Positions 36,732 through 45,835 of a stretch of 64,000 bases of DNA are shown here, piece by piece. Numbering within the stretch: the first letter of the stretch is position 1; each line of letters begins with the position of its first letter. Source of the DNA: JANQOH01 sp965214495 (GTDB lineage: Bacteria; Pseudomonadota; Alphaproteobacteria; UBA7887); contig OZ243958.1 in NCBI GenBank assembly GCA_965214495.1, positions 2,852,001 through 2,916,000 on the forward strand, given 5' to 3'. A program made the translations under genes and the position numbers. The notes below the pieces were generated by a model. It did no database searches and was not told the DNA's origin. It saw only the letters and a program-made list of their open reading frames with translations.

Positions 36732-37880
36732 CCCATCGCCCCGGCTTCGCGCCCGAGTTTGTTGAAGGTCGCGGTCTTCCTGATACCCAACATCCGGAAC
36801 GCATCCCGATAGAGCGTCTGCCCTTCAAGCGTGCTCACGACCAGCGCGCGCGAACCGCCGCCCGACTCGAGCGACTGTTGTACGATGGAAGTCGCCGCCG
36901 GTGCCGCCCGCCTGGACCATCTTCCGCAGACGTTCGTTTTCTTGTGCCCAAGCGGTGTCGAAGCGCTCGCGAGCCAGCCAGCCCGAGTCGAACAGGCGTC
37001 GCAGAACGACCAGCGTGCTGACCTTGAAGGTGCGTGCCAGTCGCGACAGTGCGTCCGGGCGCGGCTCGTTCCGTCGCAAATCGGATCGAAATGCTTCCAG
37101 CGGCACGAGAAGCCCCGCCGCAACCGCGTTGCACCATACCTCCTCTCGTCGGAAGCCTGGCCTCAGTGCGGCCTCGAGGTTCGACAGGGCGGTTTCGCCC
37201 AGCCAGATATGTGCGAGTTCGTGCGCGAGAGTGAACATCTGCGCTGCCTTCGTGTCCCTCCCGTTTACGAAGATCAGCGGCGCGAGCGGATCGCTCAGCG
37301 CGAAGCCGCGAAACTCGGCGGGATCGAGATCGCGATAGTTATTGCTCATCACGACACCGCTCACCATGACGAGAACACCGGCCTCGTCGGCTTGGCGGAT
37401 GAACAGTCGCAGCGCGTCGGTCCAAGTCGGGCACTTGCGGCGGGCGGGCAGATCGAAACCCAACGTTTCCCGCATTCGCGCTGCGACAGTGTCGGGGGAC
37501 GTCTCCACCGACGCGCTTCCGACGAAATCGGCATCCGGGGCGCCGGCAACGCGTGCGAAATCCCGATACCAGCTCTGCCGCTCCTGGCACGCGTAGATCG
37601 TGTCCAGCAGGTTGGGGCTGGGCTGTGTTGCTGCGTGACCGGCGAAAGTGCGGAAATCCGGAACGGGCACGGTTTCCTCCGGCGGCTCCGAGAGGAACAG
37701 ATAGCCGACCGGCGCATGGACGGCGCGTGCGAATGCCTCCATCTGCCTCAGGGTCGGCTGGATGTCGCCGCTTTCCCACTCAGGTAGTTTCTTGAACTTC
37801 GCTGCCAGATCTTCCTGCGCGATCCCGGCGCGCTTGCGTGCCCAGCGGAGGAGCTCGGGATTGACGGAGACACGGATCAT
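36728..37880 (-). pseudogene. XRE-type HTH plus ImmA/IrrE metallopeptidase protein, frameshifted near its 3' end
   Basis: The N-terminal XRE helix-turn-helix reads LLRWARKRAGIAQEDLAAKF. It is followed by an ImmA/IrrE peptidase domain with zinc motif HELAHIWLG (about 221-229). This is the usual regulator/antitoxin partner of DUF4411. The first frame closes at 36825 after GDFHRTTVARVGRRFARAG. The expected C-terminus (LVVSTLEGQTLYRDAFRMLG ... FNKLGREAGAMG) continues in another frame to 36728. Restoring one GC dinucleotide in the GCGCGCGCG tract at 36844-36852 rejoins them. A shortened 351-aa protein may still be made. Its ATG at 37880 overlaps the upstream stop by 4 nt. Confidence 0.8.
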
Positions 37881-38404
37881 GGGTGCTCCCCCACCAAGCT
37901 CGCGAGCGCAGCCTTCAGGACTTGAAAGCAGACCTTGGCGGCATGCTCATCCGATGTGAAACCCGAGGCCATCCGCTCGTATGGGTGGATGTCGTTTCGG
38001 AAATCGCGCAAGCCGTGACTGAACTTCCAGACGTCGAGCCTCAGAATCCCGACCTCGTATGCAACATCGATCGACGGCACAAGGCTCCATTCGTGAAAGC
38101 GTTTCGGCGAGCCGTTCGCTGTCTTCGGCGTCGAATTCGCTTGGTTGAATTTTGCCGGAGCCTGCTGAACCGTGCCAAGGAGCGCTGCTTCCAGGACGCT
38201 GCCGCACAGAAAGAACCAATTGCTCCGGGCCTCCGCCCGACTCGCCGGCGCGACTTTACCGGCGCTGAGTTCGTCGGCGACCTTCTCGATACTCTCGATC
38301 TTCCCCGGGGCGTTGTGCTCGACCAGCCAGTCCCGGAATGTGGGGTCGAAATCGAAGCCGCAACGCAGGTTCCTGCCCTGGATCGGCAGGTTGGTGACCG
38401 TCAC
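37877..38404 (-). CDS. Chimeric protein: DUF4411-like N-terminus joined to a HEPN-like domain
   Basis: A 175-aa protein. Residues about 7-49 (IQGRNLRCGFDFDPTFRDWL, then VEHNAPGKIESIEKVADELS) resemble the N-terminus of DUF4411, as in the remnant at 36.7 kb. The active-site aspartate segment is degraded (the true start MxYLIDxNVF is missing). From about residue 50 it becomes a helical protein with FHEWSLVPSIDVAYEVGILR, then SHGLRDFRNDIHPYE, whose RN-x2-H pattern recalls HEPN/abortive-infection proteins. It overlaps both neighbours by ATGA. I infer a recombination product; whether it works is unknown. Confidence 0.6.
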   Translation of the reverse strand: MTVTNLPIQGRNLRCGFDFDPTFRDWLVEHNAPGKIESIEKVADELSAGKVAPASRAEARSNWFFLCGSVLEAALLGTVQQAPAKFNQANSTPKTANGSPKRFHEWSLVPSIDVAYEVGILRLDVWKFSHGLRDFRNDIHPYERMASGFTSDEHAAKVCFQVLKAALASLVGEHP

Positions 38405-40137
38405 GGTCCGTACGGTCGATACTCGACCAAGGCGGACCGGCCGAGGATGTCCACGATGGTGACCGAGAACTCCGTGCCGTGAGCATCCGTCAACCGCATC
38501 GGTTTGCCTGGTCGAAACGGCACTGGTTGCTGCCGCCCCTCGTCGATGGCGATGTTGTCAGCGTACAGATAGGTCCGGTCGGAAGTATCGCGTATTGGGT
38601 TCAACCGTCCGCGCAGGCCAGGAAGGTGCCCTGTGCTCTGGGCAAAAATCGCCGCGCCACCGGATTCAAGCGGTTTGAGTTCGAGCAGCAGGCCGCCCCG
38701 ATTTGGCGTCCACGCTCGCTCCAGTCCGGCCGCATACCCCGGACCGGCCGCATAAATCGTCATCGGTAGATGCGTCGTGTAAAGATCCAGAGCCGCATCG
38801 CCGGCTTCGTTGGTGGTCGCCCGCACCCACGTCTTGTTCGGAAAGAGCGCGAGAACCTCGATGCCGGCGAGAGGCTCGCCTTTGGAATGCACCGTGACCG
38901 TCGCGTCGGCGGGAACAAGCTCCAGCTTCGCGGCGGGGATACGGAGCACCACGCTCGATTCGTCGACCACCTTGTATTCCGGCGGCACACCGGTGGCTTC
39001 TCGGGTTTCCTTGCAGATGATCGACACGCCGTCCCCCCGGCGTTCCATCAGGTACCTGCGATGGCCCGACCCCGCCACGTTACCGACGGGAATGCGACCG
39101 AACACGGAAGCGATCACCTCGTTGCGGGTGGCCTGACTGGTCTCCATGCCTTCGATGGTCATGCCGTTCGGTAGCTGGCCGGGCGAATCGATTTCCAGGC
39201 GGTCCTGGAACATGGATAGCCGGATCCTCCGCGAAGACATGGAATAGTCGCGGTGCGCAACCGCGTTGACCACCGCTTCGAACACGGCGGCTTTGCTGTA
39301 CTGGGGAACGTCTTCCCGTTCCGGAGTCTTGCGTGCAGAAACGCGCATATTGCGAACGACGAACTGGACCGCGTCCGCAATCTGTGCGGGAAGCGGACCG
39401 GCGATCTCCTGCGCGTCCAACTGGCCCGAGGCACGATCCAACCCGCGATAATGCGTCGCCGCGATGGTCGCTTGCGACAACCAGTCCTGCGGTGAAGGGG
39501 CACAAAGCAGTATTCCGGCCACAGTGGCCCGGTCCACGCCGGCTTCATCCCGCGCCAGGAGGCGGAGATTCATCAATCCACGCCGCGGTTCGGCCGCGGC
39601 CGCCACGCTGAGCAGCGGCTCCCACAAGCGCTCACCAAGCGTCTTGAAACCGGTCTCTGGCACGATCTGCTTGTCGAACCAGAGATAGCGGTTCTGCGCA
39701 CGATTCTGCGCCAGCCTCAGGCTTTCGTCCCTGCGCAGGCGGCGCTTGGTCGCACCAACCCGGATGAATGCCTGCCCGCCCCGTTCATGCAGAGCCTCGC
39801 CGCGCGGCACCGCTACCAACACGAATGCCTTACCATCCAGCTCCCTGTGATGGACATCGATGCGTAGCGGCGGCTCAATGGCGTCAGTGCTCACCTCTAC
39901 CAGCAGGTGATCCAGAGTCGCCATCTGTTCGCGCGATATGCCCTGGATTGTTCCATCGTCGGCCACCCCGCACAGCACTACGCCGCCGTCCGCATTGGCG
40001 AAAGCGCCCAGTTCGTCCGCCAGATCGTCCCTGCGCGGGCTGGTCGGTGTGTTGCCGCTGAACTCGATCCGCTTGAACTCCCAGCGGCTGTCCTCGCCCA
40101 AGCCGAGTTGGCGGCGGATGTCTTCGTCGCGGATCAT
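38401..40137 (-). CDS. AlbA/Schlafen-type ATP-binding protein with C-terminal beta-sandwich extension
   Basis: A 578-aa protein. AlbA_2/Schlafen domain: LGEDSRWEFKRIEF, DDLADELGAFANADGGVVLC. Central HATPase_c_4-like region: FEAVVNAVAHRDYSM and RRGDGVSIICKET. From about residue 404 to 464 an added domain reads ATVTVHSKGEPLAGIEVLAL, then RATTNEAGDAALDL, like a carboxypeptidase regulatory (transthyretin-like) fold, followed by a final SH3-like segment. The first two parts parallel the 15.4-kb paralogue. The ATG shares its A with the hsdS stop (TGATG). Position inside the restriction operon suggests a defence or regulatory role. Confidence 0.82.
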   Translation of the reverse strand: MIRDEDIRRQLGLGEDSRWEFKRIEFSGNTPTSPRRDDLADELGAFANADGGVVLCGVADDGTIQGISREQMATLDHLLVEVSTDAIEPPLRIDVHHRELDGKAFVLVAVPRGEALHERGGQAFIRVGATKRRLRRDESLRLAQNRAQNRYLWFDKQIVPETGFKTLGERLWEPLLSVAAAAEPRRGLMNLRLLARDEAGVDRATVAGILLCAPSPQDWLSQATIAATHYRGLDRASGQLDAQEIAGPLPAQIADAVQFVVRNMRVSARKTPEREDVPQYSKAAVFEAVVNAVAHRDYSMSSRRIRLSMFQDRLEIDSPGQLPNGMTIEGMETSQATRNEVIASVFGRIPVGNVAGSGHRRYLMERRGDGVSIICKETREATGVPPEYKVVDESSVVLRIPAAKLELVPADATVTVHSKGEPLAGIEVLALFPNKTWVRATTNEAGDAALDLYTTHLPMTIYAAGPGYAAGLERAWTPNRGGLLLELKPLESGGAAIFAQSTGHLPGLRGRLNPIRDTSDRTYLYADNIAIDEGRQQPVPFRPGKPMRLTDAHGTEFSVTIVDILGRSALVEYRPYGP

Positions 40138-42056
40138 CACGCGACCACCTCCATGACGCGCTCGGCATCGGATACGGAGATTTCGCCGGACATGAGCTTT
40201 GGAAGAAGAAGGTGGCGGGTCTGGACGAGGGTGGACGCTTCGTCTATGTTCGCGCAGACGAGATCGAGAAGCGGCTGTACTAGGTCTTGAAAGACGCGGA
40301 CGACCTGTATCGGTGGAAGACAGATCTCGTATTGCCCCATCGTCTTCCAACTCGTGCGCGGCATCTTGGTGCCGGTCGATGTCTGGTCTGTGTAATCGAC
40401 AAAATCATCTGACGACAGGCAGGCGAGTGTAAAGGTTCCCCATTCCGATTCCCGAGGGACCACGACAACGATGTCTGTCGAGCAAATGCCATCGAGCGAA
40501 GCAAGTCCGACCTTATGAAAATAAGGCCGCAGCTTCCCGAACAGGACCCCCCCCCGCTGGAATACAGACTTGTTGCTCTTGACGTTTCCGGCGCCTCCCC
40601 ACTCAGAAAGTGCGATCGAACGGCGCGGCATATGCTCTAGGCCAATATACGGAGTGCTGTCGGCAATGTCGGCTGGACCGACGCCACGTCTCGGAGAATC
40701 GGCGATTTCCGCAAGAGTCCCTTGCTTCCACCCCATGGGATTGCCCTCGTCGTTCAACACGTCCGGGAACAGGTCCCAGAGTTCGGAGGCGAGGTAAGGC
40801 TTGCGATCCTCCGCTTTTGCACGGGTGGGGCCGAAATCGACGAACCAGTCCTTGAAGACCGCCCGCGCCATCGCCTCCAGCGTCTCGTTCATACGCCGGT
40901 TCAGCTCGATCTTGTCGTCAAGCGTGCCGAGAATGTGGGCGATGGCGCGCTGTTCGGGGAGGGAGGGCAAATCCACATCCAATTGTTCGATGTCGGCAGG
41001 TTTGATTGACGGATACGCCGACGTGCTATGCTCCGCGATGGTATGCAGCCGATCGACAATGTGATCTTGTGTCAAAAACCAATAAATGAAATCCGTGTCC
41101 CCAAGGCCGCTCTTTCCTCTAATAACAGCAAAATCCGTGGACGCCAGAAAATTCTCCGGAATATCCTTCAACAGGCCGAAATGCTTTTGATTTGAGCGAA
41201 CTGTCGAATATACGATGTCGCCCGGTTGGACTTTCCGGCGCGCCCGGCTGGGTATCTTGTTTTTTCCCGTGACCAGAAGTTGAATTTCAGCAATCCGGTT
41301 TTCCGTGATGTTGCCAGTGTCGAGATAGTTGATGAAAGGCCAAAATTCGCTCGGTGCATATGTGGAAACGTTAATCTCAATACAATCGCCAAGCCGAGTC
41401 GTTGGCCAGCTACCTCCTGAGTACTGTACTTCTTTACTCACCAAAACCACATGATCTCGCTCGACCTCCCGGTGAAACCGCGCCGGCAGCCGCGTCCAGT
41501 CCCGCGCCTCGACAAGAAACGGAATCGTCGAATCCCGGATCGCGTCCTCGAAATCAGCCAGTTTGTCGGCTGGAGTCTCCTTCAGCTCCGGTCCGCGCAG
41601 GACAAGATCGAGATCGCTGCCGTCGTGGTTGCGCCCATTGACGCGGCTGCCATAGGCCCAGACCTCGACGCCGGGCAGGTGTTTCCGCAGCAGCGCCTCC
41701 AGCGTCCGACGGTGCTTCAGAGGCAGATGGAGTCGAGCGGCGGGCGCGTCCTTCGGTCTTCTGTACCACTCGATGCCGTGCCGTCGGATATGCTCGCGGA
41801 GCGCGTCGTTGTCGATCCGGTCATGGAGAAGCAAGGCGATCCGCTGCGGAATGGTCGATTCTTCCAGGACGGCGGCCAGACGGCCCTGGTCCGTCATGGT
41901 CAACCCTTCACCGAACAACGCGATATCCACATCGGAACCAGCCGTGAAGGTCTCAGTCTCCCGCGATCCGAACAGGATCGCCCGCTCCACGCGATCATTG
42001 GAAGCAAGAACCTCAATGATCTCGTCGCGGTGTTTGTCCTTCAGACCGTCGATCAT
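40137..42056 (-). CDS. hsdS: Two nucleotidyltransferase domains fused to type I specificity subunit HsdS
   Basis: A 639-aa fusion. Residues about 1-100 form a minimal nucleotidyltransferase (MNT) with GSRETETFTAGSDVD (GS at 30, DVD at 42-44). Residues about 105-210 form a second with YGSRVNGRNHDGSDLD (GS at 136, DLD at 148-150). From about 217 it is HsdS: target-recognition domain one, the helical spacer LPEQRAIAHILGTLDDKIEL NRRM, domain two beginning GWKQGTLAEIA, and the distal repeat LLLPKLMSGEISV. HsdS dictates the DNA sequence methylated by HsdM. MNT domains are toxin or antitoxin partners of HEPN proteins, and such a gene lies immediately upstream with a 4-nt overlap. Confidence 0.9.
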   Translation of the reverse strand: MIDGLKDKHRDEIIEVLASNDRVERAILFGSRETETFTAGSDVDIALFGEGLTMTDQGRLAAVLEESTIPQRIALLLHDRIDNDALREHIRRHGIEWYRRPKDAPAARLHLPLKHRRTLEALLRKHLPGVEVWAYGSRVNGRNHDGSDLDLVLRGPELKETPADKLADFEDAIRDSTIPFLVEARDWTRLPARFHREVERDHVVLVSKEVQYSGGSWPTTRLGDCIEINVSTYAPSEFWPFINYLDTGNITENRIAEIQLLVTGKNKIPSRARRKVQPGDIVYSTVRSNQKHFGLLKDIPENFLASTDFAVIRGKSGLGDTDFIYWFLTQDHIVDRLHTIAEHSTSAYPSIKPADIEQLDVDLPSLPEQRAIAHILGTLDDKIELNRRMNETLEAMARAVFKDWFVDFGPTRAKAEDRKPYLASELWDLFPDVLNDEGNPMGWKQGTLAEIADSPRRGVGPADIADSTPYIGLEHMPRRSIALSEWGGAGNVKSNKSVFQRGGVLFGKLRPYFHKVGLASLDGICSTDIVVVVPRESEWGTFTLACLSSDDFVDYTDQTSTGTKMPRTSWKTMGQYEICLPPIQVVRVFQDLVQPLLDLVCANIDEASTLVQTRHLLLPKLMSGEISVSDAERVMEVVA

Positions 42057-42466
42057 CGGCCCGTCCTCGCGCTCAACGCCGCGTGAAGCCGCATCAGAAC
42101 AGGATGGTGGAGATCCTTGATCATGGTTTCCGCTTCAAGCGCAACATCTTTCCGATAAGCATGGCTCAGCACGTCGCGCTTGTCGAGGGCTTCGAGCAGG
42201 ATTTCACAGTCACTCTCGTCGATATAGTCAACCTCGAAGCTCTTGCGGATGGCGGCGCGAGGCACTTTCTCCTCGTAGCCTTCATAGAACAAGATATCTT
42301 TCAACACCTTCCACGACAGCTCGAAACAGAACTCGAAGGTCTTGATCAGTCCCGCGCGCTCAAGATCGCTGTAACGTTCCTGGTCGCAGGCCTCCTTCAA
42401 CCGCGCGATCGCGGTGGTAAAAATCTCCAGACGTTGTCTCCAGCGAACTTCATCGGAATTGCTCAC
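42053..42466 (-). CDS. HI0074-type HEPN protein (nucleotidyltransferase substrate-binding family)
   Basis: A 137-aa all-helical protein of the HI0074 family, the standard partner of MNT nucleotidyltransferases. Seen are RWRQRLEIFTTAIARLKEAC, then FELSWKVLKDILFYEGYE, then the HEPN R-x4-H-like motif in KRDVLSHAYR. In related pairs the HEPN member can be a ribonuclease whose activity is blocked when the MNT partner modifies it; whether that applies to the HI0074 branch is unclear. It overlaps hsdM and the MNT-HsdS gene by 4 nt each. Confidence 0.88.
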   Translation of the reverse strand: MSNSDEVRWRQRLEIFTTAIARLKEACDQERYSDLERAGLIKTFEFCFELSWKVLKDILFYEGYEEKVPRAAIRKSFEVDYIDESDCEILLEALDKRDVLSHAYRKDVALEAETMIKDLHHPVLMRLHAALSARTGR

Positions 42467-44070
42467 GACTTGCCGCCCCCGAACCCCAGCGCTTTCAAGT
42501 TGTTGGCGATGGCAGAGTCGAGCCGCGCGCCTTCAGCCTGCTGTTCACGTAGTTCTGCGATCAGCCGCTTCATTTTGTCCTCGAACGGCTCGCCGTCGTC
42601 CTCGCGCGGCGGCGCGCCGACATAGCGGCCGGGTGTGAGCACGTGCCCGTGTTCGCGTATTTCGTCGAGCGGTGCGCTCCGGCAGAAGCCGGGAACGTCG
42701 GCATAGCCGCTCCCGTCCTCGCCCGAGCGCCAACGGTGGTAAGTGTCCGCGATGCGGCCGATTTCCTCGTCCGTCAACTCGCGATGGGTGCGATCCACCA
42801 TCTGGCCAAGCGCGCGGGCGTCGACGAAAAGTATCTCGCCCTGCCGATCGCGGAACCTGCCGTTGCCCCGGTCCCGCGCCAGGAACCACAGGCAGGCCGG
42901 GATCTGCGTCGAATAGAAGAGCTGGCCCGGCAGAGCCACCATGCAGTCCACGAGCCCGGCCTCGATCAGGCTTTTCCTGATGTCGCCTTCGCCCGACTGG
43001 GCCGACGACATGGAGCCGTTCGCGAGCACGAAGCCGGCCGTGCCTCGGGGCGCCAAATGGTGAACCATATGTTGCACCCAGGCGAAGTTGGCATTGCCCT
43101 TTGGCGGGACGCCATACTTCCAGCGCTTGTCGTCCGCGAGCCGCTCCCCGCCCCAGTCTGAGACGTTGAACGGCGGATTGGCGAGGATGAAGTCGGCCTT
43201 GAGGTCCGGGTGGCGGTCGTTGTGGAAGCTGTCGCCGTGGGCGATCCGGCCCTCGATGCCGCGGATGGCAAGGTTCATCTTTGCCAGCCGCCATGTCGTG
43301 TAGTTGGACTCCTGGCCCCAGATCGAGATGTCGCCCTTCGCCTTGCCCCCGTTGCCGTTGCCGGTCGCGTGCGCCCGAACGAATTCGACCGATTGTATGA
43401 ACATCCCGGACGAGCCGCAACACGGGTCGTAAACCCGGCCCCGATACGGCTCCAGCATCTCGACCAGCAGCCGGACCACGCAGCGCGGCGTGTAGAACTG
43501 GCCGCCCTTCTTGCCCTCCGCGCTCGCGAACTGCGACAGGAAGTATTCGTAAACGCGGCCGAGCACATCCCGAGAGCGGGCATCTTCGTCGCCCACGCGG
43601 ATATTGCCGATCATGTCGATGAGCTGTCCAAGCCGCTGCCTGTCGAGCGCCGGACGTGCATAGTCTTTCGGGAGCACGCTTTCGAGCGCGGGGTTGTCGT
43701 GCTCGATCGCCGCCATGGCATCATCGACGACCTGACCGATGGCCGGCTGCCGGGCCTGCGCCTTCAGACCGTCCCAGCGGGCTTCAGGCGGCACCCAGAA
43801 AATGTTCTCCGCAAGATACTCGTCACGGTCTTCGGCGGCTTCCGCGCCCCATTCGGCGAGCACCGCCGCGTAGCGCTCCTCGAAGGCGTCGGAGATGTAT
43901 TTGAGGAAAATCAGGCCGAGGACGACGTGCTTGTATTCGGCCGCGTCCATCGAGCCGCGCAGGGCGTCGGCCATCCTCCATAATTCAGCTTCGTAGCCGA
44001 TCGTAACGCCATTGCCCCTCGGGTTCGCGTCCCGACCGGGCGGCCTCTTCGTCCTTCGTCCTCGCGTCAT
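42463..44070 (-). CDS. hsdM: Type I DNA methyltransferase subunit HsdM
   Basis: A 535-aa N6-adenine methyltransferase subunit. The N-terminal helical domain has IGYEAELWRMADALRGSMDA, then YKHVVLGLIFLKYISDAFEE. SAM-binding motif I is DPCCGSSGMF and catalytic motif IV is NPPF. A GKKGGQFYTP segment precedes motif I as normal. HsdM is intact and the first gene of the minus-strand island operon. The promoter should lie in the 158 bp shared with the divergent thioredoxin-like gene. Confidence 0.96.
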   Translation of the reverse strand: MTRGRRTKRPPGRDANPRGNGVTIGYEAELWRMADALRGSMDAAEYKHVVLGLIFLKYISDAFEERYAAVLAEWGAEAAEDRDEYLAENIFWVPPEARWDGLKAQARQPAIGQVVDDAMAAIEHDNPALESVLPKDYARPALDRQRLGQLIDMIGNIRVGDEDARSRDVLGRVYEYFLSQFASAEGKKGGQFYTPRCVVRLLVEMLEPYRGRVYDPCCGSSGMFIQSVEFVRAHATGNGNGGKAKGDISIWGQESNYTTWRLAKMNLAIRGIEGRIAHGDSFHNDRHPDLKADFILANPPFNVSDWGGERLADDKRWKYGVPPKGNANFAWVQHMVHHLAPRGTAGFVLANGSMSSAQSGEGDIRKSLIEAGLVDCMVALPGQLFYSTQIPACLWFLARDRGNGRFRDRQGEILFVDARALGQMVDRTHRELTDEEIGRIADTYHRWRSGEDGSGYADVPGFCRSAPLDEIREHGHVLTPGRYVGAPPREDDGEPFEDKMKRLIAELREQQAEGARLDSAIANNLKALGFGGGKS

Positions 44071-44228
44071 GGCTTACCCTGTCGCTGGAACGTCACGCTG
44101 CCGGTCGCTTTCGCCGCCCGCGGCCAGCCGCGCGCCGGGTCCCTGCGTCGTCCGTTCCGACCTCTTCTGTTGCCGTCTGCGTCGCATGGGTGATTATAGC
44201 CGGGGACGCGACGCCGCGAGGGGGTGAT

Positions 44229-44846
44229 ATGGTGCGGATCGTCATCGTCGTGCTGGCCGCGGTGACGCTCTATGGCGGGTTCAACGAGGTCAAGCTCGCC
44301 TGGTTCGTCGATTGGCCGCCGCGGTTCGGCAAGCCTTTCCCCGACGTGACGCTGGTCGATCATCGCGGTGAAATGCTGCGCATCGGCGATTTCGCCGGCA
44401 AGGTGGTACTGGTCCACCCGGTCGCCATGTCGTCGCCGGCATCCAACGCGTTCGCCGGCGGCGGCACGCTGGGCGGCGTCGGCGGGGTGCGCCCGCAGGC
44501 CGGTCTGCAATCGCTGGAGTTCTATCTCGCGCGCTACGGCAACGCGCGCCTGGACGACTCCGGACTGGCGCTCGTTCACCTGCTGCTCTACGACCTCGAA
44601 GCCGATGCGCCCGACAGGGAAGACGCTGCGCTGTGGGCCGACCGTTTCCGCCTCGACGAGCGGCCGAACGTGCATGTCGTCACGCCGCGGACCGATCTCC
44701 GGGGGCGGGCGAGCGCAGGCGTCATCCCCGGCGTGTTCCTGGTCGATAAACGCGGATTCGTTCGCTATGCCGCCGCCGGGCGGCCGCAACGGCACGATCT
44801 TTTCCGGGAGTTGCTGCCGGCGGCGCCGTCGCTGCTCGCGAGATAG
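44229..44846 (+). CDS. Thioredoxin-fold membrane-anchored protein without a CxxC motif
   Basis: A 205-aa protein with an N-terminal hydrophobic helix (IVIVVLAAVTLYGGF), then a thioredoxin/SCO-like layout: GKPFPDVTLVDHRGEMLRIG, FAGKVVLVHPVAMSSPASNA, and VIPGVFLVDKRGFVRYAAAG. The catalytic cysteine position is occupied by serines (MSSPAS), so it cannot be a normal thiol oxidoreductase. It may be a structural or peroxiredoxin-derived protein. It stands between the restriction island and panE-like genes, transcribed away from hsdM. Confidence 0.65.
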   Translation: MVRIVIVVLAAVTLYGGFNEVKLAWFVDWPPRFGKPFPDVTLVDHRGEMLRIGDFAGKVVLVHPVAMSSPASNAFAGGGTLGGVGGVRPQAGLQSLEFYLARYGNARLDDSGLALVHLLLYDLEADAPDREDAALWADRFRLDERPNVHVVTPRTDLRGRASAGVIPGVFLVDKRGFVRYAAAGRPQRHDLFRELLPAAPSLLAR

Positions 44847-44851
44847 CGCGC

Positions 44852-45835
44852 TCAGTCGCCGGGCCAGACTCCCGCTACGCGCGCGCGTAGCCGGGCAAGG
44901 GCGTAAACCAGGTCGAGCGTCGGCGTGGCCACCCTGGTCATGCGGCCGATCTCGATCACGGCGCCGATCAGCGGTTCGAGTTCCACCGTGCGTCCGGCCT
45001 CGAGATCCTGCAAGGTCGAGGTTTTGTGATCGCCGACCGCGCCGGCGCCCGCGAGCCGACGATCGACATCGATCGGCAGCCGCAGGCCGAGCCGTTTACC
45101 GATCTCGTCAACCTCGACCATCATCGCCCTGACCACGGTGCGCGTCCGGTCGTCGCCGGCGATCTCTCGAAGCGTCGCACCCGTCAACAGGCTGACCGGG
45201 TTGAAGGCGGCGTTGCCCCAGAGCTTGATCCAGATCTCGTCGCGAATACGGGGGCGCAAAGGGGCCTTCATGCCGGCGCCGATCAGCGCCCGCGACAGAC
45301 GTTCCGCCCGCGCCGAGCGCTCGCCCCCCGGCTCGCCGATCGGCACGCGGTCCAGCGCGATGTGGCGCACCACGCCGGGCGCCACGACCTCGGCGGCGGG
45401 ATAGACGACGCAGCCGATCACGCGCTCGGCGCCGATATGCGTCCATTGCGCGTCGTTCGGATCGACGCTGCGCAACCGCCGGCCCTCCCAGGCGCCGGGC
45501 AGGCGGTGAAAGAACCACCACGGCACGCCGTTGACCGCCGGCACGACCGCTGTGTCGGGCCCCAGCAGCGGCGCGAGCGCCGGCGCCGCCGCCGGCATCG
45601 AATGTGCCTTCGTCGCGAGGATCACGTAGTCCTGCGGTCCCGCATCGGCCGGGTCGCCGACACAGGTCGGCCGCGTCGCGATGTCGCCGGCGCCGCCGAT
45701 CAGCCGCAGGCCGTCGCGCCGGATGGCGTCGAGTTTGGCGCCGCGCGCGATAAGGGTCACCTCTTCGCCGGCGTGGCTCAGGCGCGCGGCCATGTAGCCG
45801 CCGACCGCGCCGGCGCCGAAGACGGCGATCTTCAC
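44852..45835 (-). CDS. 2-dehydropantoate 2-reductase-like protein (PanE/ApbA)
   Basis: A 327-aa NADPH-dependent reductase fold. The Rossmann loop is FGAGAVGGYMA; the catalytic lysine and asparagine are in IWIKLWGNAAFNPVSLLTG. True PanE makes pantoate for coenzyme A, but many paralogues of this family serve other ketoacids. Its start overlaps the acyl-CoA ligase stop by 4 nt, and that pairing suggests a catabolic or conjugating role instead of vitamin synthesis. Confidence 0.85.
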   Translation of the reverse strand: MKIAVFGAGAVGGYMAARLSHAGEEVTLIARGAKLDAIRRDGLRLIGGAGDIATRPTCVGDPADAGPQDYVILATKAHSMPAAAPALAPLLGPDTAVVPAVNGVPWWFFHRLPGAWEGRRLRSVDPNDAQWTHIGAERVIGCVVYPAAEVVAPGVVRHIALDRVPIGEPGGERSARAERLSRALIGAGMKAPLRPRIRDEIWIKLWGNAAFNPVSLLTGATLREIAGDDRTRTVVRAMMVEVDEIGKRLGLRLPIDVDRRLAGAGAVGDHKTSTLQDLEAGRTVELEPLIGAVIEIGRMTRVATPTLDLVYALARLRARVAGVWPGD

